From Acinetobacter sp. TR3 (GTDB taxonomy: Bacteria > Pseudomonadota > Gammaproteobacteria > Pseudomonadales > Moraxellaceae): a stretch of 64,000 nucleotides of DNA. The number at the start of each line of letters is the position of its first letter. Within the stretch, counting starts at the first letter, position 1. The DNA is taken from NCBI RefSeq assembly GCF_027105055.1, contig NZ_CP114264.1, positions 2,046,001 through 2,110,000 on the forward strand, given 5' to 3'. The translations under genes and the position numbers were made by a program. Below are positions 48,270 to 57,835 of the stretch, in pieces. A model generated the notes under the pieces. That model had not been told where the DNA came from. It did no database searches and saw only the letters and a list, made by a program, of their open reading frames with translations.

Positions 48270-50540
48270 ATGGACGATCAATCTTTAAAAGAAGCCGCTT
48301 TGTATTACCATGAATTTCCTACACCTGGAAAAATCAGCGTGACACCGAGTAAGCAACTCGTAAACCAACGAGACTTAGCGCTTGCGTATTCTCCTGGTGT
48401 TGCTGCTCCGTGTCTAGAAATTGAACGTGACCCTTCTGCTGCTGCAAAATATACAGCACGTGGAAATTTGGTTGCCGTCGTGAGTAATGGTACAGCCGTG
48501 CTTGGTTTAGGAAACATTGGTCCTCTTGCTTCTAAGCCTGTTATGGAAGGTAAAGGTGTTCTATTCAAGAAGTTTGCTGGTGTTGACGTATTTGATATTG
48601 AAATTGCGGAAAATGATCCAGACAAAATCGTTGATATTGTTGCTTCATTAGAACCAACTTTTGGTGGTATCAATCTAGAAGATATCAAAGCACCAGAATG
48701 TTTCTATATCGAGAAGAAACTTCGTGAACGCATGAAAATTCCTGTGTTCCATGATGACCAACATGGTACAAGTATTATCGTAGGTTCAGCGTTATTGAAT
48801 GCTTTACAACTCGTTAATAAAAAAATTGATGAAATTAAAATCGTTGCATCAGGTGCTGGTGCTGCTGCATTGTCATGTTTAGATTTACTTTGTGCATTAG
48901 GCGTAAATAAATCGAATATTATTGTAGCTGATTCTCGTGGGCTTTTAACAACTTCACGTGAAGGACTTGATGAATCGAAAAAACGTTACGTTCAAGATAT
49001 TTCTGCGACTCAATTACATGAAGTAATGGCTGGCGCAGATATGTTCTTGGGTCTTTCTGCAGCGGGAATTTTAACCAAAGAAATGGTTAAAGAAATGGCT
49101 GAAAACCCAATTATTTTTGCACTTGCAAACCCAGACCCAGAAATCTTACCTGAACATGCGCACGAAGTTCGCCCAGATGTGATTATGGCAACTGGTCGTT
49201 CAGACTATCCAAACCAAGTAAACAATGCACTTTGTTTCCCATATATTTTCCGTGGTGCACTCGATGTCGGTGCTACAACGATCAACGAAGATATGAAAAT
49301 TGCTTGTGTACATGCGATTGCACGTATGGCACATATTGAAGCAGATGCTGCGACTTACGGTGAAAAATCTGCATCATTTGGTCGTGAGTACTTGATTCCT
49401 CGTCCTTTAGATCAACGCTTGATTTTAGAAATCGCACCTGCGGTTGCTAAAGCTGCAATGGATTCTGGTGTTGCGACACGTCCAATTGAAGATTTCTCTG
49501 TATATCGTCAAAGACTTTCTGAGTTTGTATATAACTCAGCATTCTTAATGAAACCAATTTTCTCGCAAGCAAAAACTGACCCTAAACGTATTGCATATGC
49601 CGAAGGTGAAGATCAACGTGTATTACGTGCAGTTCAAATCGTAGTTGATGAAGGTTTAGCTAAGCCAGTCTTGATTGGTCGTACTGCTGTGATCGAAGAC
49701 AACATCAAAAAGCTTGGTTTACGTTTACAACATGGCGTGAACATTGAGATTGTCGATCAAGAAAACAATCCTTTATATGATGATTTCTGGAAAGATTATC
49801 ACCAGATTATGCAACGCAAAGGTGTAACTGTTGAATACGCACAACGTGAGGCACGTCGTCGTTCAACCTTAATCGCCGCATTGCTAGTTAAGTTTGGCAA
49901 AGCTGATGGTATGCTATGTGGTACTTATGCGAGCTACGATATCCATTTAGATTTCGTTAAAAACGTGATCGGTTTAAAAGATGGTCGTAGTACATTCTTT
50001 ACACTCAATGCATTAATGCTTGAAGATCGCAACTTGTTTATTGCCGACACTTATGTAAATACCAATCCAACTGCTGAACAACTTGCAGAGATGACTATTT
50101 TAGCAGCCGAAGAAGTGCGTCGTTTTGGTATGACCCCTCGTGTCGCTTTACTGTCTCACTCAAGTTTTGGAAGCGATCAAGTTGATCCAAGTGCTCAGAA
50201 AATGCGTGAAGTTTATCGTTTACTTTCTGAACAAGCTCCAGAACTTGAAGTTGAAGGTGAAATGCATGGTGATGCTGCATTAGATGATAATATTCGTCAT
50301 TTTGCATTCCCAAACTCACGCTTTAAAGGTTCAGCAAACTTGTTGATTATGCCGAATTTAGATTCTGCAAATATTTCATTCAACTTATTAAAAGCAACAT
50401 CTGGTAATAATGTAACAATCGGCCCTATTCTTTTAGGTGCTGCAAAACCAGTACATATTTTAACACCGACTGCGACAACTCGCCGTTTAGTGAATATGAC
50501 AGCTTTAACTGTTGCTGAAATTCAGCAAAGCCAAAACTGA
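48270..50540 (+). CDS. maeB: NADP-dependent malic enzyme with phosphotransacetylase-like domain
   Basis: Oxidatively decarboxylates malate to pyruvate, supplying NADPH during growth on organic acids. 756 residues: the N-terminal malic enzyme (about 1-425) has [37 protein letters not shown] and ANPDPEI. The C-terminal region (about 430-756) is a PTA-like domain ([29 protein letters not shown]), which in MaeB binds acetyl-CoA as an allosteric inhibitor rather than acting as an enzyme. Monocistronic, closed by a hairpin. Confidence 0.96.
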   Translation: MDDQSLKEAALYYHEFPTPGKISVTPSKQLVNQRDLALAYSPGVAAPCLEIERDPSAAAKYTARGNLVAVVSNGTAVLGLGNIGPLASKPVMEGKGVLFKKFAGVDVFDIEIAENDPDKIVDIVASLEPTFGGINLEDIKAPECFYIEKKLRERMKIPVFHDDQHGTSIIVGSALLNALQLVNKKIDEIKIVASGAGAAALSCLDLLCALGVNKSNIIVADSRGLLTTSREGLDESKKRYVQDISATQLHEVMAGADMFLGLSAAGILTKEMVKEMAENPIIFALANPDPEILPEHAHEVRPDVIMATGRSDYPNQVNNALCFPYIFRGALDVGATTINEDMKIACVHAIARMAHIEADAATYGEKSASFGREYLIPRPLDQRLILEIAPAVAKAAMDSGVATRPIEDFSVYRQRLSEFVYNSAFLMKPIFSQAKTDPKRIAYAEGEDQRVLRAVQIVVDEGLAKPVLIGRTAVIEDNIKKLGLRLQHGVNIEIVDQENNPLYDDFWKDYHQIMQRKGVTVEYAQREARRRSTLIAALLVKFGKADGMLCGTYASYDIHLDFVKNVIGLKDGRSTFFTLNALMLEDRNLFIADTYVNTNPTAEQLAEMTILAAEEVRRFGMTPRVALLSHSSFGSDQVDPSAQKMREVYRLLSEQAPELEVEGEMHGDAALDDNIRHFAFPNSRFKGSANLLIMPNLDSANISFNLLKATSGNNVTIGPILLGAAKPVHILTPTATTRRLVNMTALTVAEIQQSQN

Positions 50541-50548
50541 TACAATTT

Positions 50549-50580
50549 AAGCATAGCTTTTAACATTAAAAGCTATGCTT
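50549..50580 (+). terminator. hairpin after maeB
   Basis: AAGCATAGCTTTTA, ACAT and TAAAAGCTATGCTT form a 14-bp stem 8 bp past the maeB stop. The following T-run is short. Confidence 0.6.
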
Positions 50581-50590
50581 AGTGCTTGAG

Positions 50591-50637
50591 AAAACCTCTA
50601 TTCTGTAGCATGATTGTGTGAAGAATAGAGGTTTTTT
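50591..50637 (+). promoter_or_regulatory. terminator-like hairpin that buries the cca ribosome-binding site
   Basis: AAAACCTCTATTCT (50591-50604), a 17-base loop and AGAATAGAGGTTTT (50622-50635) form a 14-bp stem running into TT and then the ATG at 50638. The only Shine-Dalgarno candidate, AGAGG (50626-50630), lies inside the 3' arm, and the T-run abuts the start codon. It could limit cca by termination, by hiding the ribosome-binding site, or both. Confidence 0.6.
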
Positions 50638-51864
50638 ATGCAAGTTTATTTAGTAGGCGGTGCTGTTCGAGATCATTTACTCGGTCGCCCCTATCATGAA
50701 AAAGATTATGTTGTGGTTGGAGCAACACCTGAACAATTATTATCTGAAGGCTACCAACCCGTTGGAAAGGATTTTCCTGTATTTCTTCATCCAAAAACAA
50801 AAGAAGAATATGCACTAGCACGTACTGAAAGAAAATCAGGCATTGGTTATCACGGATTCCAATTTTTTACTGATACCACTGTTAAATTAGAAGAAGATTT
50901 AATTCGCCGTGACTTAACGATTAATGCAATGGCAATGGATGAAACTGGACAAGTTTATGATCCATATGGTGGTCAAAAAGATCTTGATCAGAAAATCCTA
51001 CGCCATGTTTCAGATGCATTTACAGAAGATCCCTTACGTGTGCTACGTGTTGCTCGCTTCGCTGCTCGTTATGCTAGTTATGGATTTGAAATTGCAGAAG
51101 AAACTTTGCAATTAATGAAAAGGATTGCCAATTCAGGGGAACTGAATGCTTTAACACCTGAACGTGTATGGAAAGAGACTTCTCGTGCATTGATGGAAGA
51201 TCATGCAGATGTCTATTTTCAAACGTTAAGAGATTGCGATGCGCTAAAAGTACTGTTTCCTGAGATAGATGCGTTATTCGGTATTCCACAACGCCCAGAG
51301 TACCACCCTGAAATAGACTGCGGTATTCATACATTAATGGCGCTAAAACAAGCTTGTCAAGCCAACTATGGACTAGATGTACGTTTTGCTGTCTTGGTGC
51401 ATGATTTAGGGAAAGCACTTACCCCAACTGAGGAATTACCACGGCATATCATGCATGAGGAACGTGGATTAGAACCCGTTACAAACGTTTGTGAACGCTT
51501 GAAAGTTCCCACATATCTTAAAAATTTAGCTTTGATTGTTTGCAAAGAACATCTGAAATGCCATCAAATCAAAAATTTGAAACCTGGTACTGTATGGCGT
51601 TTACTACAGCGCTTGGATGTTTTACGAAAACCAGAAAAAGTCATTGCTTTTGTGCAAGCTTGTGAATGTGATGCTAAAGGTCGATTAGGTTTAGAAGATC
51701 GTCCTTACCCACAAGCACAGTATATTTTGGATGCCATGGAGATTGTTCGGAATATTAGAGCACAGGATTTACCTGAACATATTCAAGGTGCAGAAATTGG
51801 TGAAATGCTGATTCAGTATCGAATTGAAGCCTTAGCAAAATTTAAAGCACAGTATGGCGAATAG
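50638..51864 (+). CDS. cca: CCA-adding tRNA nucleotidyltransferase with HD domain
   Basis: Adds or repairs the 3' CCA of tRNAs. 408 residues, class-II nucleotidyltransferase: GGAVRDHLLGRPYHEKDYVV with the metal Asp pair, RRDLTINAMA and EDPLRVLRVARFAAR. The C-terminal HD domain (HTLMALKQAC..., LVHDLGK, HHxx-type residues in LPRHIMHEERGLEP) is typical of gammaproteobacterial Cca with phosphatase/phosphodiesterase activity. The start codon sits directly after a hairpin that contains the ribosome-binding site. It is convergent with tsf. Confidence 0.95.
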   Translation: MQVYLVGGAVRDHLLGRPYHEKDYVVVGATPEQLLSEGYQPVGKDFPVFLHPKTKEEYALARTERKSGIGYHGFQFFTDTTVKLEEDLIRRDLTINAMAMDETGQVYDPYGGQKDLDQKILRHVSDAFTEDPLRVLRVARFAARYASYGFEIAEETLQLMKRIANSGELNALTPERVWKETSRALMEDHADVYFQTLRDCDALKVLFPEIDALFGIPQRPEYHPEIDCGIHTLMALKQACQANYGLDVRFAVLVHDLGKALTPTEELPRHIMHEERGLEPVTNVCERLKVPTYLKNLALIVCKEHLKCHQIKNLKPGTVWRLLQRLDVLRKPEKVIAFVQACECDAKGRLGLEDRPYPQAQYILDAMEIVRNIRAQDLPEHIQGAEIGEMLIQYRIEALAKFKAQYGE

Positions 51865-51885
51865 TTTTAAAAAATTAACATAAAT

Positions 51886-51916
51886 AAAAACCCAGTCGTA
51901 ATGACTGGGTTTTTTA
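51886..51916. terminator. bidirectional terminator between cca and tsf
   Basis: AAAAACCCAGTC, GTAAT and GACTGGG followed by seven T, with A-runs on the other side for the minus strand. Confidence 0.9.
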
Positions 51917-51938
51917 ACTTTTACTGATTCAATATAAA

Positions 51939-52820
51939 TTATTGAGCAGCAGCAGCAGCTTGAGCAGCAGCAACTTCGTCAGCAAAGCTCATTTCAGCTT
52001 TCTTCTCAATACCTTCACCTACTTCGAAGCGAACGAATTGAGCTACAACTGTACCAGTTGCTTTTAATACATCAGCAACTTTCTTGTCGTTATCGATAAC
52101 ATACATTTGACGATCAAGCGCAACTTCGTTCAAGTATTTCTCAACCGAACCAGTTACCATTTTCTCAACGATGTTTGCAGGCTTGCCTGATTCTAATGCT
52201 TTCGCTTCAGCAATTTCTTTCTCTTTAGCGATCAAGTCAGCAGAAACAGATTCAGCATTTACTGCAACTGGATTGAACGCAGCAACGTGCATTGCAATAC
52301 CTTTACCAGTGTCAGCATCACCTGTGTAAGAAACAACAACACCGATTTTTAAACCGTGCTTATAAACAGCCAAGTTTTCGCCTTCAACGATTTGAGCACG
52401 ACGAACTTGAATGTTTTCACCAATTTTTTGAACAAGTGCAACACGAGCTTCTTCTACAGTTGCGCCATCTTCAAGCTTAAGTTCAGCAATTTTTGCAGCA
52501 TCAGTTTCATTTGCAGCAAGTGCAGCAGCAGCAACTTTATCAGAGAAGTTTTTGAAGTTTTCGTCTTTAGCAACGAAGTCAGTTTGACAGTTAACTTCAA
52601 CAAGAATTGCTTTATTACCGTTTTGGATGATAGTGATCGCACCATCAGCAGCAATGTTACCTGCTTTTTTAGCAGCTTTTGCTTGACCTGATTTACGAAG
52701 GTTATCAATCGCAAGTTCAATGTCACCGCCTGCTTCTGTTAATGCTTTTTTGCATTCCATCATTGCAAGACCAGTACGGTCACGTAATTCTTTTACCATG
52801 CTTGCAGTAATTGCAGTCAT
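51939..52820 (-). CDS. tsf: elongation factor Ts
   Basis: Recharges EF-Tu by exchanging GDP for GTP. 293 residues: N-terminal UBA-like domain [37 protein letters not shown], core [15 protein letters not shown] (contacts the EF-Tu magnesium region), and a coiled-coil dimerisation region, ending in an Ala-rich tail ([10 protein letters not shown]). It follows rpsB, the universal rpsB-tsf order, with a weak terminator between. Confidence 0.97.
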   Translation of the reverse strand: MTAITASMVKELRDRTGLAMMECKKALTEAGGDIELAIDNLRKSGQAKAAKKAGNIAADGAITIIQNGNKAILVEVNCQTDFVAKDENFKNFSDKVAAAALAANETDAAKIAELKLEDGATVEEARVALVQKIGENIQVRRAQIVEGENLAVYKHGLKIGVVVSYTGDADTGKGIAMHVAAFNPVAVNAESVSADLIAKEKEIAEAKALESGKPANIVEKMVTGSVEKYLNEVALDRQMYVIDNDKKVADVLKATGTVVAQFVRFEVGEGIEKKAEMSFADEVAAAQAAAAAQ

Positions 52821-52862
52821 GTTGATCTCCTAAAATCGGTAGAAAATAAATCTGTTCAACAA

Positions 52863-52891
52863 AAACGGCCCAAAGAAACTCTGGACCGTTT
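52863..52891 (-). terminator. weak terminator or attenuator between rpsB and tsf
   Basis: On the minus strand AAACGGTCC and GGGCCGTTT (one G-U pair) enclose about 11 bases and run into a short T-run. It likely lowers tsf relative to rpsB. Confidence 0.6.
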
Positions 52892-52957
52892 GCAATCTCG
52901 ACGCTTAATTTGCCACCATTACATGTCGCAAAAATGACAAGCTTGCGTCAAACCGCA

Positions 52958-53710
52958 TTAAGCCTCAGAAGCGTCTTTTGCAGCGTCATCGCCTTTAGCT
53001 TGTGCATTCGCTTGTGATTGAGCATATTCTTTACCAGCAAGAATTGCATTTGCCATAGCTGATGCATATAAAGTTACTGCACGGATCGCATCGTCATTAC
53101 CAGGAATAACATAATCAACGTTATCTGGGTTAGAGTTTGTATCAACGATACCGATTACAGGAATACCTAAGTTTTTCGCTTCTTTGATTGCAATCGCTTC
53201 GTGATCAACGTCGATTACAAATAATGCGTCAGGTAAACCACCCATGTTTTTAACGCCGCCTAAAGCACGTTCAAGTTTTTCCATCTCACGAGTACGCTCT
53301 AAAGCTTCACGTTTAGTAAGCTTAGCAAAAGTACCATCTTGAGATTGAGTTTGAAGATCTTTTAAACGGTTGATAGATTGGCGAAGTGTTTTCCAGTTCG
53401 TCAACATACCACCTAACCAACGGTGATCTACATAAGGTTGACCAGCACGTTGAGCTTGTTCACGGATGATGTTAGAAGCAGCACGTTTAGTACCAACGAA
53501 CAATACTTTGTTCTTTTTGCTTGCAAGATTGTTAACAAAGTTCAAAGCATCATTTAACGCAGGAACAGTGTGCTCAAGGTTGATGATGTGAATTTTGTTA
53601 CGCGCGCCGAAAATATATTGACGCATTTTTGGGTTCCAAAAACGAGTTTGGTGACCAAAGTGTGCGCCTGCTTGAAGAAGGTCGCGCATGCTTACGTTGT
53701 AATCTGCCAT
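52958..53710 (-). CDS. rpsB: 30S ribosomal protein S2
   Basis: A small-subunit protein. 250 residues from the ATG at 53710 ([20 protein letters not shown]), with AAGGTAAAG upstream; the frame is open to 53761 but the extra 17 codons lie in the regulatory leader. Signatures are [21 protein letters not shown] and [25 protein letters not shown]. The leader forms a structure typical of S2 autoregulation. Divergent from map. Confidence 0.97.
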   Translation of the reverse strand: MADYNVSMRDLLQAGAHFGHQTRFWNPKMRQYIFGARNKIHIINLEHTVPALNDALNFVNNLASKKNKVLFVGTKRAASNIIREQAQRAGQPYVDHRWLGGMLTNWKTLRQSINRLKDLQTQSQDGTFAKLTKREALERTREMEKLERALGGVKNMGGLPDALFVIDVDHEAIAIKEAKNLGIPVIGIVDTNSNPDNVDYVIPGNDDAIRAVTLYASAMANAILAGKEYAQSQANAQAKGDDAAKDASEA

Positions 53711-53728
53711 TTTCTTTACCTTAAAGTT

Positions 53729-53805
53729 TGGGTTAGGCCTCCATATATCCGCATTCTCCACCTATTGCTAGGCACCCAGAGTAATGTGTCGATATATGTG
53801 CGGAT
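53729..53805 (-). promoter_or_regulatory. S2-type autoregulatory leader of rpsB
   Basis: In the rpsB leader, ATCCGCA and TGCGGAT (53799-53805 with 53747-53753) close a 45-base loop holding an inner hairpin CCTA, GCAA, TAGG. GGGT in that loop (about 53774-53777) can pair with ACCC just outside (53730-53733), giving a pseudoknot. This matches the layout known for the gammaproteobacterial S2 leader, where free S2 binds its own mRNA. Confidence 0.6.
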
Positions 53806-53932
53806 TTTTGATAACTATTCATCAGTTTTTCGCACAACTTTTATAAGCAAAATTGTCACGAAAAGCATTTGATAAAATAGGCGGCTATTTATACCATAGA
53901 CGCTTGTAAATTACCAAAAGTTTTTAGAGATC

Positions 53933-54757
53933 ATGAACACGACTTATACAGCTCCTCGTCGATTAATCAAAACGCCCGAAGAAATTGAAAAGATGCGTGT
54001 TGCAGGAAAACTGGCGGCTGAAATTTTAGACATGATTAAGCCGTATATTAAAGCAGGCGTAAATACCCTAGAACTTGATACAATTTGTCGTAATTACATT
54101 GAAAATGTACAACAAGCAATTCCTGCATGTGTTGGTTATGGCGCTGCACCTGGTCGCCCAGCATTTCAACATTCGATTTGTACTTCGGTTAACCATGTCG
54201 TTTGTCATGGTATTCCCTCTGAAAGTAAAGTTTTAAAAAATGGTGATATTCTCAATATTGATGTAACAGTCATTAAAGATGGTTATCACGGCGATACCAA
54301 CATGATGTATATCGTTGGTGGAGAGACTTCTATTCTTGCGAATCGTCTCTGCCAAGTTGCACAAGAAGCCATGTATCGTGGTATGGCTACGGTTAAAGAC
54401 GGCTCTTATCTTGGCGATATTGGACATGCAATCCAACAATATGTTGAGTCTGAACGTTTTAGTGTTGTGCGTGAATATTGTGGTCATGGTATTGGCAATG
54501 TCTTCCATGATGAACCACAAGTTTTACACTATGGTCAGAAAGGTACGGGTATGCGCTTAGAAGCAGGCATGACCTTTACCATTGAGCCAATGGTCAATGC
54601 AGGGGTTTGGCAAACAAAACTTTTAGGTGACAAATGGACTGTCGTTACTAAAGACCACAAGCTTTCAGCTCAGTATGAACATACCATTTTGGTAACAGAA
54701 ACAGGCATCGAAGTACTTACTGCTCGCCCTGAAGAAGATTTATCTCGTTTTATGTAA
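53933..54757 (+). CDS. map: methionine aminopeptidase, type I
   Basis: Removes the initiator methionine from nascent proteins. 274 residues, pita-bread fold. Metal ligands are seen in LNIDVTVIKDGYHGDTNMMY (two Asp), CGHGIGNVFHDEPQ (His), FTIEPM (Glu) and YEHTILVT (near the last Glu). It is divergent from rpsB, the usual arrangement, and is closed by a tetraloop terminator. Confidence 0.97.
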   Translation: MNTTYTAPRRLIKTPEEIEKMRVAGKLAAEILDMIKPYIKAGVNTLELDTICRNYIENVQQAIPACVGYGAAPGRPAFQHSICTSVNHVVCHGIPSESKVLKNGDILNIDVTVIKDGYHGDTNMMYIVGGETSILANRLCQVAQEAMYRGMATVKDGSYLGDIGHAIQQYVESERFSVVREYCGHGIGNVFHDEPQVLHYGQKGTGMRLEAGMTFTIEPMVNAGVWQTKLLGDKWTVVTKDHKLSAQYEHTILVTETGIEVLTARPEEDLSRFM

Positions 54758-54772
54758 TTTATTTCGTTAAAT

Positions 54773-54797
54773 AAAAGCTACTTCGGTAGCTTTTTTT
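54773..54797 (+). terminator. terminator of map
   Basis: AAAAGCTAC, UUCG tetraloop, GTAGC and seven T. Confidence 0.92.
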
Positions 54798-54952
54798 CAT
54801 ATTCATAATTTCTTCATCAATTCATCTAAATCAAACAAAAGTCTTCATAAGCATAACAATTATAAATTTTAACTAAACAAACCATTTAGTAAAAATGGTT
54901 TATTTTGAGTGGAATAAAAAGTTCCTTATAAATCGGACATGGAGTCCTCACT

Positions 54953-56008
54953 ATGAAAAAACACATCCTTTGTGTTGCTATAGGTATTGCTGCAACCCTA
55001 CCCACTATGAGCTTTGCGGAGTCACCTTATTTTAGTTTAAAAGATGGTGATGGTTTCAAACGTTTCTCTCTTTCGGCTGGTTGGTTACATGCCATGCCAC
55101 AAGGTTCTGCAAATCCTATTAATATCAATACGACTGTAGCTGAGGGAACACAATCTAAAGTAGGTGATGTGTCTAAACAAGCCGTACTAGATGCAGCAGT
55201 CAAAGATTCCAATCCAATCGTTTACGACGCGATTAATTTATGGCCAACCGATACTGTATCGGGTCTTGCAACAGGTACAGCTACCATTAAAGGATTATCC
55301 AACTGGCAAAGCCAAGGTACAGGTTTAGAAGCGGACAATGTAGATACCGTCGGTATTATGGCGAATTATCACTTTACTGATAATTTATCTCTAGAAATTA
55401 AGGCAGGAATTCCTCCAAAAGTTGATATTAAAGGGAAAGGTGACATATATGCACCATTGAGTGGATCAGCAAGTACTATTTTAGGTGATATTGACTTAAA
55501 ACAGGATCTTCACATCACAGATCTGACCCAAGGAGGCAAAGCAGCAACTGCACGTGCTTGGCTACCTGCGGTAGAACTCCATTACCAGTTTGGTAAATCA
55601 GGCGTGAATAAATTCCGACCTTACGTTGGCGCAGGTGTAATGTATGCTTATTTTAATGATCTTAAAATGAACTCAGGCATAGAATCTGATTTAGTAAAAG
55701 CTGGCCACATGATCCAAAATATCCATGACGGCAAAGCAGGAGCTGCCTTAGATGGTAAGACATCATCAGCAGATCCTATTGTCAAATTGGAAGCGACTGA
55801 TACTTTTGCTCCGATTGTCACAGTAGGCGCAACTTATGATTTCAATCCGAATTGGTTTGCCGTTGGATCAGTTTCTTATTCAAAAATGAATAATGAAGCA
55901 AAAATCTATGTGACTGACCGCAATACAGGTAAAGAGTTGATCCAAGCAAATACTAAAATTGATATAGATCCACTCATTACTTATTTAGGCGTTGGCTATC
56001 GTTTTTAG
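54953..56008 (+). CDS. OmpW/AlkL-family outer-membrane protein, long form
   Basis: 351 residues with a signal peptide ending MSFAES and an eight-strand barrel pattern ending in YLGVGYRF. Family strands are visible: GIMANYHFTDNLSLEIKAGIPP, FRPYVGAGVMYAYF and APIVTVGATYDFNPNWFAVGSVSYSKM. E. coli OmpW is about 212 residues; the extra length comes from inserted segments at about 45-110 and 235-270, probably surface loops. OmpW proteins form narrow hydrophobic channels for small non-polar compounds. The substrate here is unknown. Confidence 0.88.
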   Translation: MKKHILCVAIGIAATLPTMSFAESPYFSLKDGDGFKRFSLSAGWLHAMPQGSANPININTTVAEGTQSKVGDVSKQAVLDAAVKDSNPIVYDAINLWPTDTVSGLATGTATIKGLSNWQSQGTGLEADNVDTVGIMANYHFTDNLSLEIKAGIPPKVDIKGKGDIYAPLSGSASTILGDIDLKQDLHITDLTQGGKAATARAWLPAVELHYQFGKSGVNKFRPYVGAGVMYAYFNDLKMNSGIESDLVKAGHMIQNIHDGKAGAALDGKTSSADPIVKLEATDTFAPIVTVGATYDFNPNWFAVGSVSYSKMNNEAKIYVTDRNTGKELIQANTKIDIDPLITYLGVGYRF

Positions 56009-56020
56009 ACAAAACTTTTA

Positions 56021-56046
56021 AAAAAACAGCTTCGGCTGTTTTTTTT
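56021..56046 (+). terminator. terminator after the OmpW-family gene
   Basis: AAAAAACAGC, UUCG tetraloop, GCTG followed by a run of eight T. Confidence 0.93.
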
Positions 56047-56249
56047 ATTTATCGCCACCTTTTAAATCATCATGCATAAAAAACATGCACCAATTGCAAT
56101 CATTTTCGAAATAATGAAGAAACATGAATATCAATAAAGCATATGAGATTCATTGATAAATAGCATCCATCAATACAAATAATATTGTAAATATAATTAT
56201 ATATTAATAATTATAGAGTTAATTTTAAATTTTGATCAAATTTACTCTT

Positions 56250-56264
56250 TGGCACACTCCTTGC
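56250..56264 (+). promoter_or_regulatory. sigma-54 promoter of the nitrate transporter
   Basis: TGGCACACTCCTTGC has GG and GC exactly ten bases apart, as in the -24/-12 consensus. Transcription should start near 56275, a few bases before the first leader hairpin. Activation by NtrC under nitrogen limitation is the likely mode. Confidence 0.82.
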
Positions 56265-56278
56265 TTTTAAAAATCATC

Positions 56279-56327
56279 ATGAATCAACGACGATTCATAA
56301 AAATTTGCTGGCGGCCAATGAAGTCCG
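56279..56327 (+). promoter_or_regulatory. two-hairpin leader resembling the ANTAR-protein target
   Basis: Hairpin 1 is ATGAATC, hexaloop AACGAC, GATTCAT. Hairpin 2 is CGGCC, hexaloop AATGAA, GTCCG, with one C/T mismatch. Both hexaloops have A at position 1 and G at position 4, the rule for RNA bound by ANTAR antiterminators such as NasR/NasT. They lie right after the sigma-54 start site of a nitrate gene. A downstream terminator is not obvious. Confidence 0.65.
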
Positions 56328-56397
56328 TTCTGTTCGGTTTGTGTATGCAGAAATATTGCATAGCAAAAATATATTTCGTTCAGTTCAGGGGAAGGTT

Positions 56398-57747
56398 ATG
56401 TCTTCAAAAATGAATCTAAATGCGAAGAAAGCAACTGAAATAAAATTATTTAGCTTTTCAACGCCTGCCATGCGTGCTTTTCATATGACTTGGCTCGCAT
56501 TCTTTGTATGTTTCTTCGCTTGGTTTGCTTGTGCACCATTAATGCCAGTCATCAAAGGTGAATTTAATCTAACCAAAGACCAAATCGCAAACATCAATAT
56601 CGCTGCGGTTGCAATCACAATTCTGATCCGTCTGATTGTTGGTCCACTCTGTGACAAATATGGACCACGCAAAACCTATACTGCTCTTCTCATTGTTGGC
56701 AGTATCCCTGTTTTCGGTGTTGCTGCTGCAAATACCTACGAATCTTTCCTATTCTTCCGTCTCTTAATCGGTGCAATTGGTGCGAGCTTTGTCATCACCC
56801 AATATCACACCAGTGTAATGTTTGCACCGAATGTCGTCGGCACAGCCAATGCTGCTTCTGCAGGTTGGGGAAATGCGGGTGGAGGTGCAACACAAGCAAT
56901 CATGCCATTAATTCTCGGTGCAATTGTGATGTTTGGCGTTGAACAAGCAATGGGTTGGAGAATTGCGCTGCTTGTACCAGGCATTATGATGGTAATTGTT
57001 GGTGTACTTTATTGGAAACTTACACAAGACTGTCCACAAGGTGATTTCAAAGAATTACGCGCAAATGGCGTTGAAGTTGGTAGTGGCAAAAAAGGTGGTG
57101 TTGCTATCTTGATGCAAGCTGCTCGTAACTATCGTGTTTGGATTCTATTTGTTTCTTACGCAGCATGTTTCGGTATCGAAATCTTCATTCATAACATTGC
57201 GGCAATGTACTATGTCGACCACTTCAACATGGGTTTAAAAGAAGCAGGTTTAACTGCGGGTATCTTTGGTCTACTTGCCTTATTCGCTCGTGCTTTAGGT
57301 GGAATTGTTTCAGATAAAGTTGCGATTTCAAAAGGTTTAGATGGTCGTACAAAAGTATTATTTATTCTTATCTTATGTGAAGGCTTGTTCCTCATTCTCT
57401 TCTCACAAATGAATACTGTAGCTCTTGCTATTATCAGTATGACTGTCTTCGCGCTATTCACGCATATGTCTTGCGGAGCAACTTATGCTTTAGTTCCTTT
57501 CATTGACCGTAATGCACTTGGTGGTGTGGCGGGCATTATTGGTGCTGGTGGTAATGTTGGTGCGGTTGCAGCAGGCTTCTTACTCAAAGGCTTACTAGAT
57601 GTTCAAACTTGCCTCATGATTTTAGGTGGTCTTGTAACTGTGGCTGCCTTCGGTGTCATTCTCATCCGCTTCTCTGTAGAACATAAAACGAAAGAACAAC
57701 AACTGTTTGACCAAGCTGTGCTTGAACGCAACTCTGTCACCTCTTAA
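56398..57747 (+). CDS. NNP-family nitrate/nitrite transporter
   Basis: 449 residues from the ATG at 56398 with GGGGAAGG upstream; the frame is open to 56305 but that part is the RNA leader. A twelve-helix MFS protein with both nitrate-signature motifs: AGWGNAGGGATQAIMP in the fifth helix and GAGGNVGAVAAGF in the eleventh. It imports nitrate for assimilation, and the sigma-54 promoter plus ANTAR-like leader fit nitrogen-limited, nitrate-induced expression. The assimilatory reductase genes are not in this window. Confidence 0.92.
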   Translation: MSSKMNLNAKKATEIKLFSFSTPAMRAFHMTWLAFFVCFFAWFACAPLMPVIKGEFNLTKDQIANINIAAVAITILIRLIVGPLCDKYGPRKTYTALLIVGSIPVFGVAAANTYESFLFFRLLIGAIGASFVITQYHTSVMFAPNVVGTANAASAGWGNAGGGATQAIMPLILGAIVMFGVEQAMGWRIALLVPGIMMVIVGVLYWKLTQDCPQGDFKELRANGVEVGSGKKGGVAILMQAARNYRVWILFVSYAACFGIEIFIHNIAAMYYVDHFNMGLKEAGLTAGIFGLLALFARALGGIVSDKVAISKGLDGRTKVLFILILCEGLFLILFSQMNTVALAIISMTVFALFTHMSCGATYALVPFIDRNALGGVAGIIGAGGNVGAVAAGFLLKGLLDVQTCLMILGGLVTVAAFGVILIRFSVEHKTKEQQLFDQAVLERNSVTS

Positions 57748-57835
57748 TCATCATTCACTTAGTGCGGGGAAACTTACCTTTCCCCTACACAATCTAAATT
57801 AAATCTAGAAATTATAATCTCTCAGGGGTCTCAAT

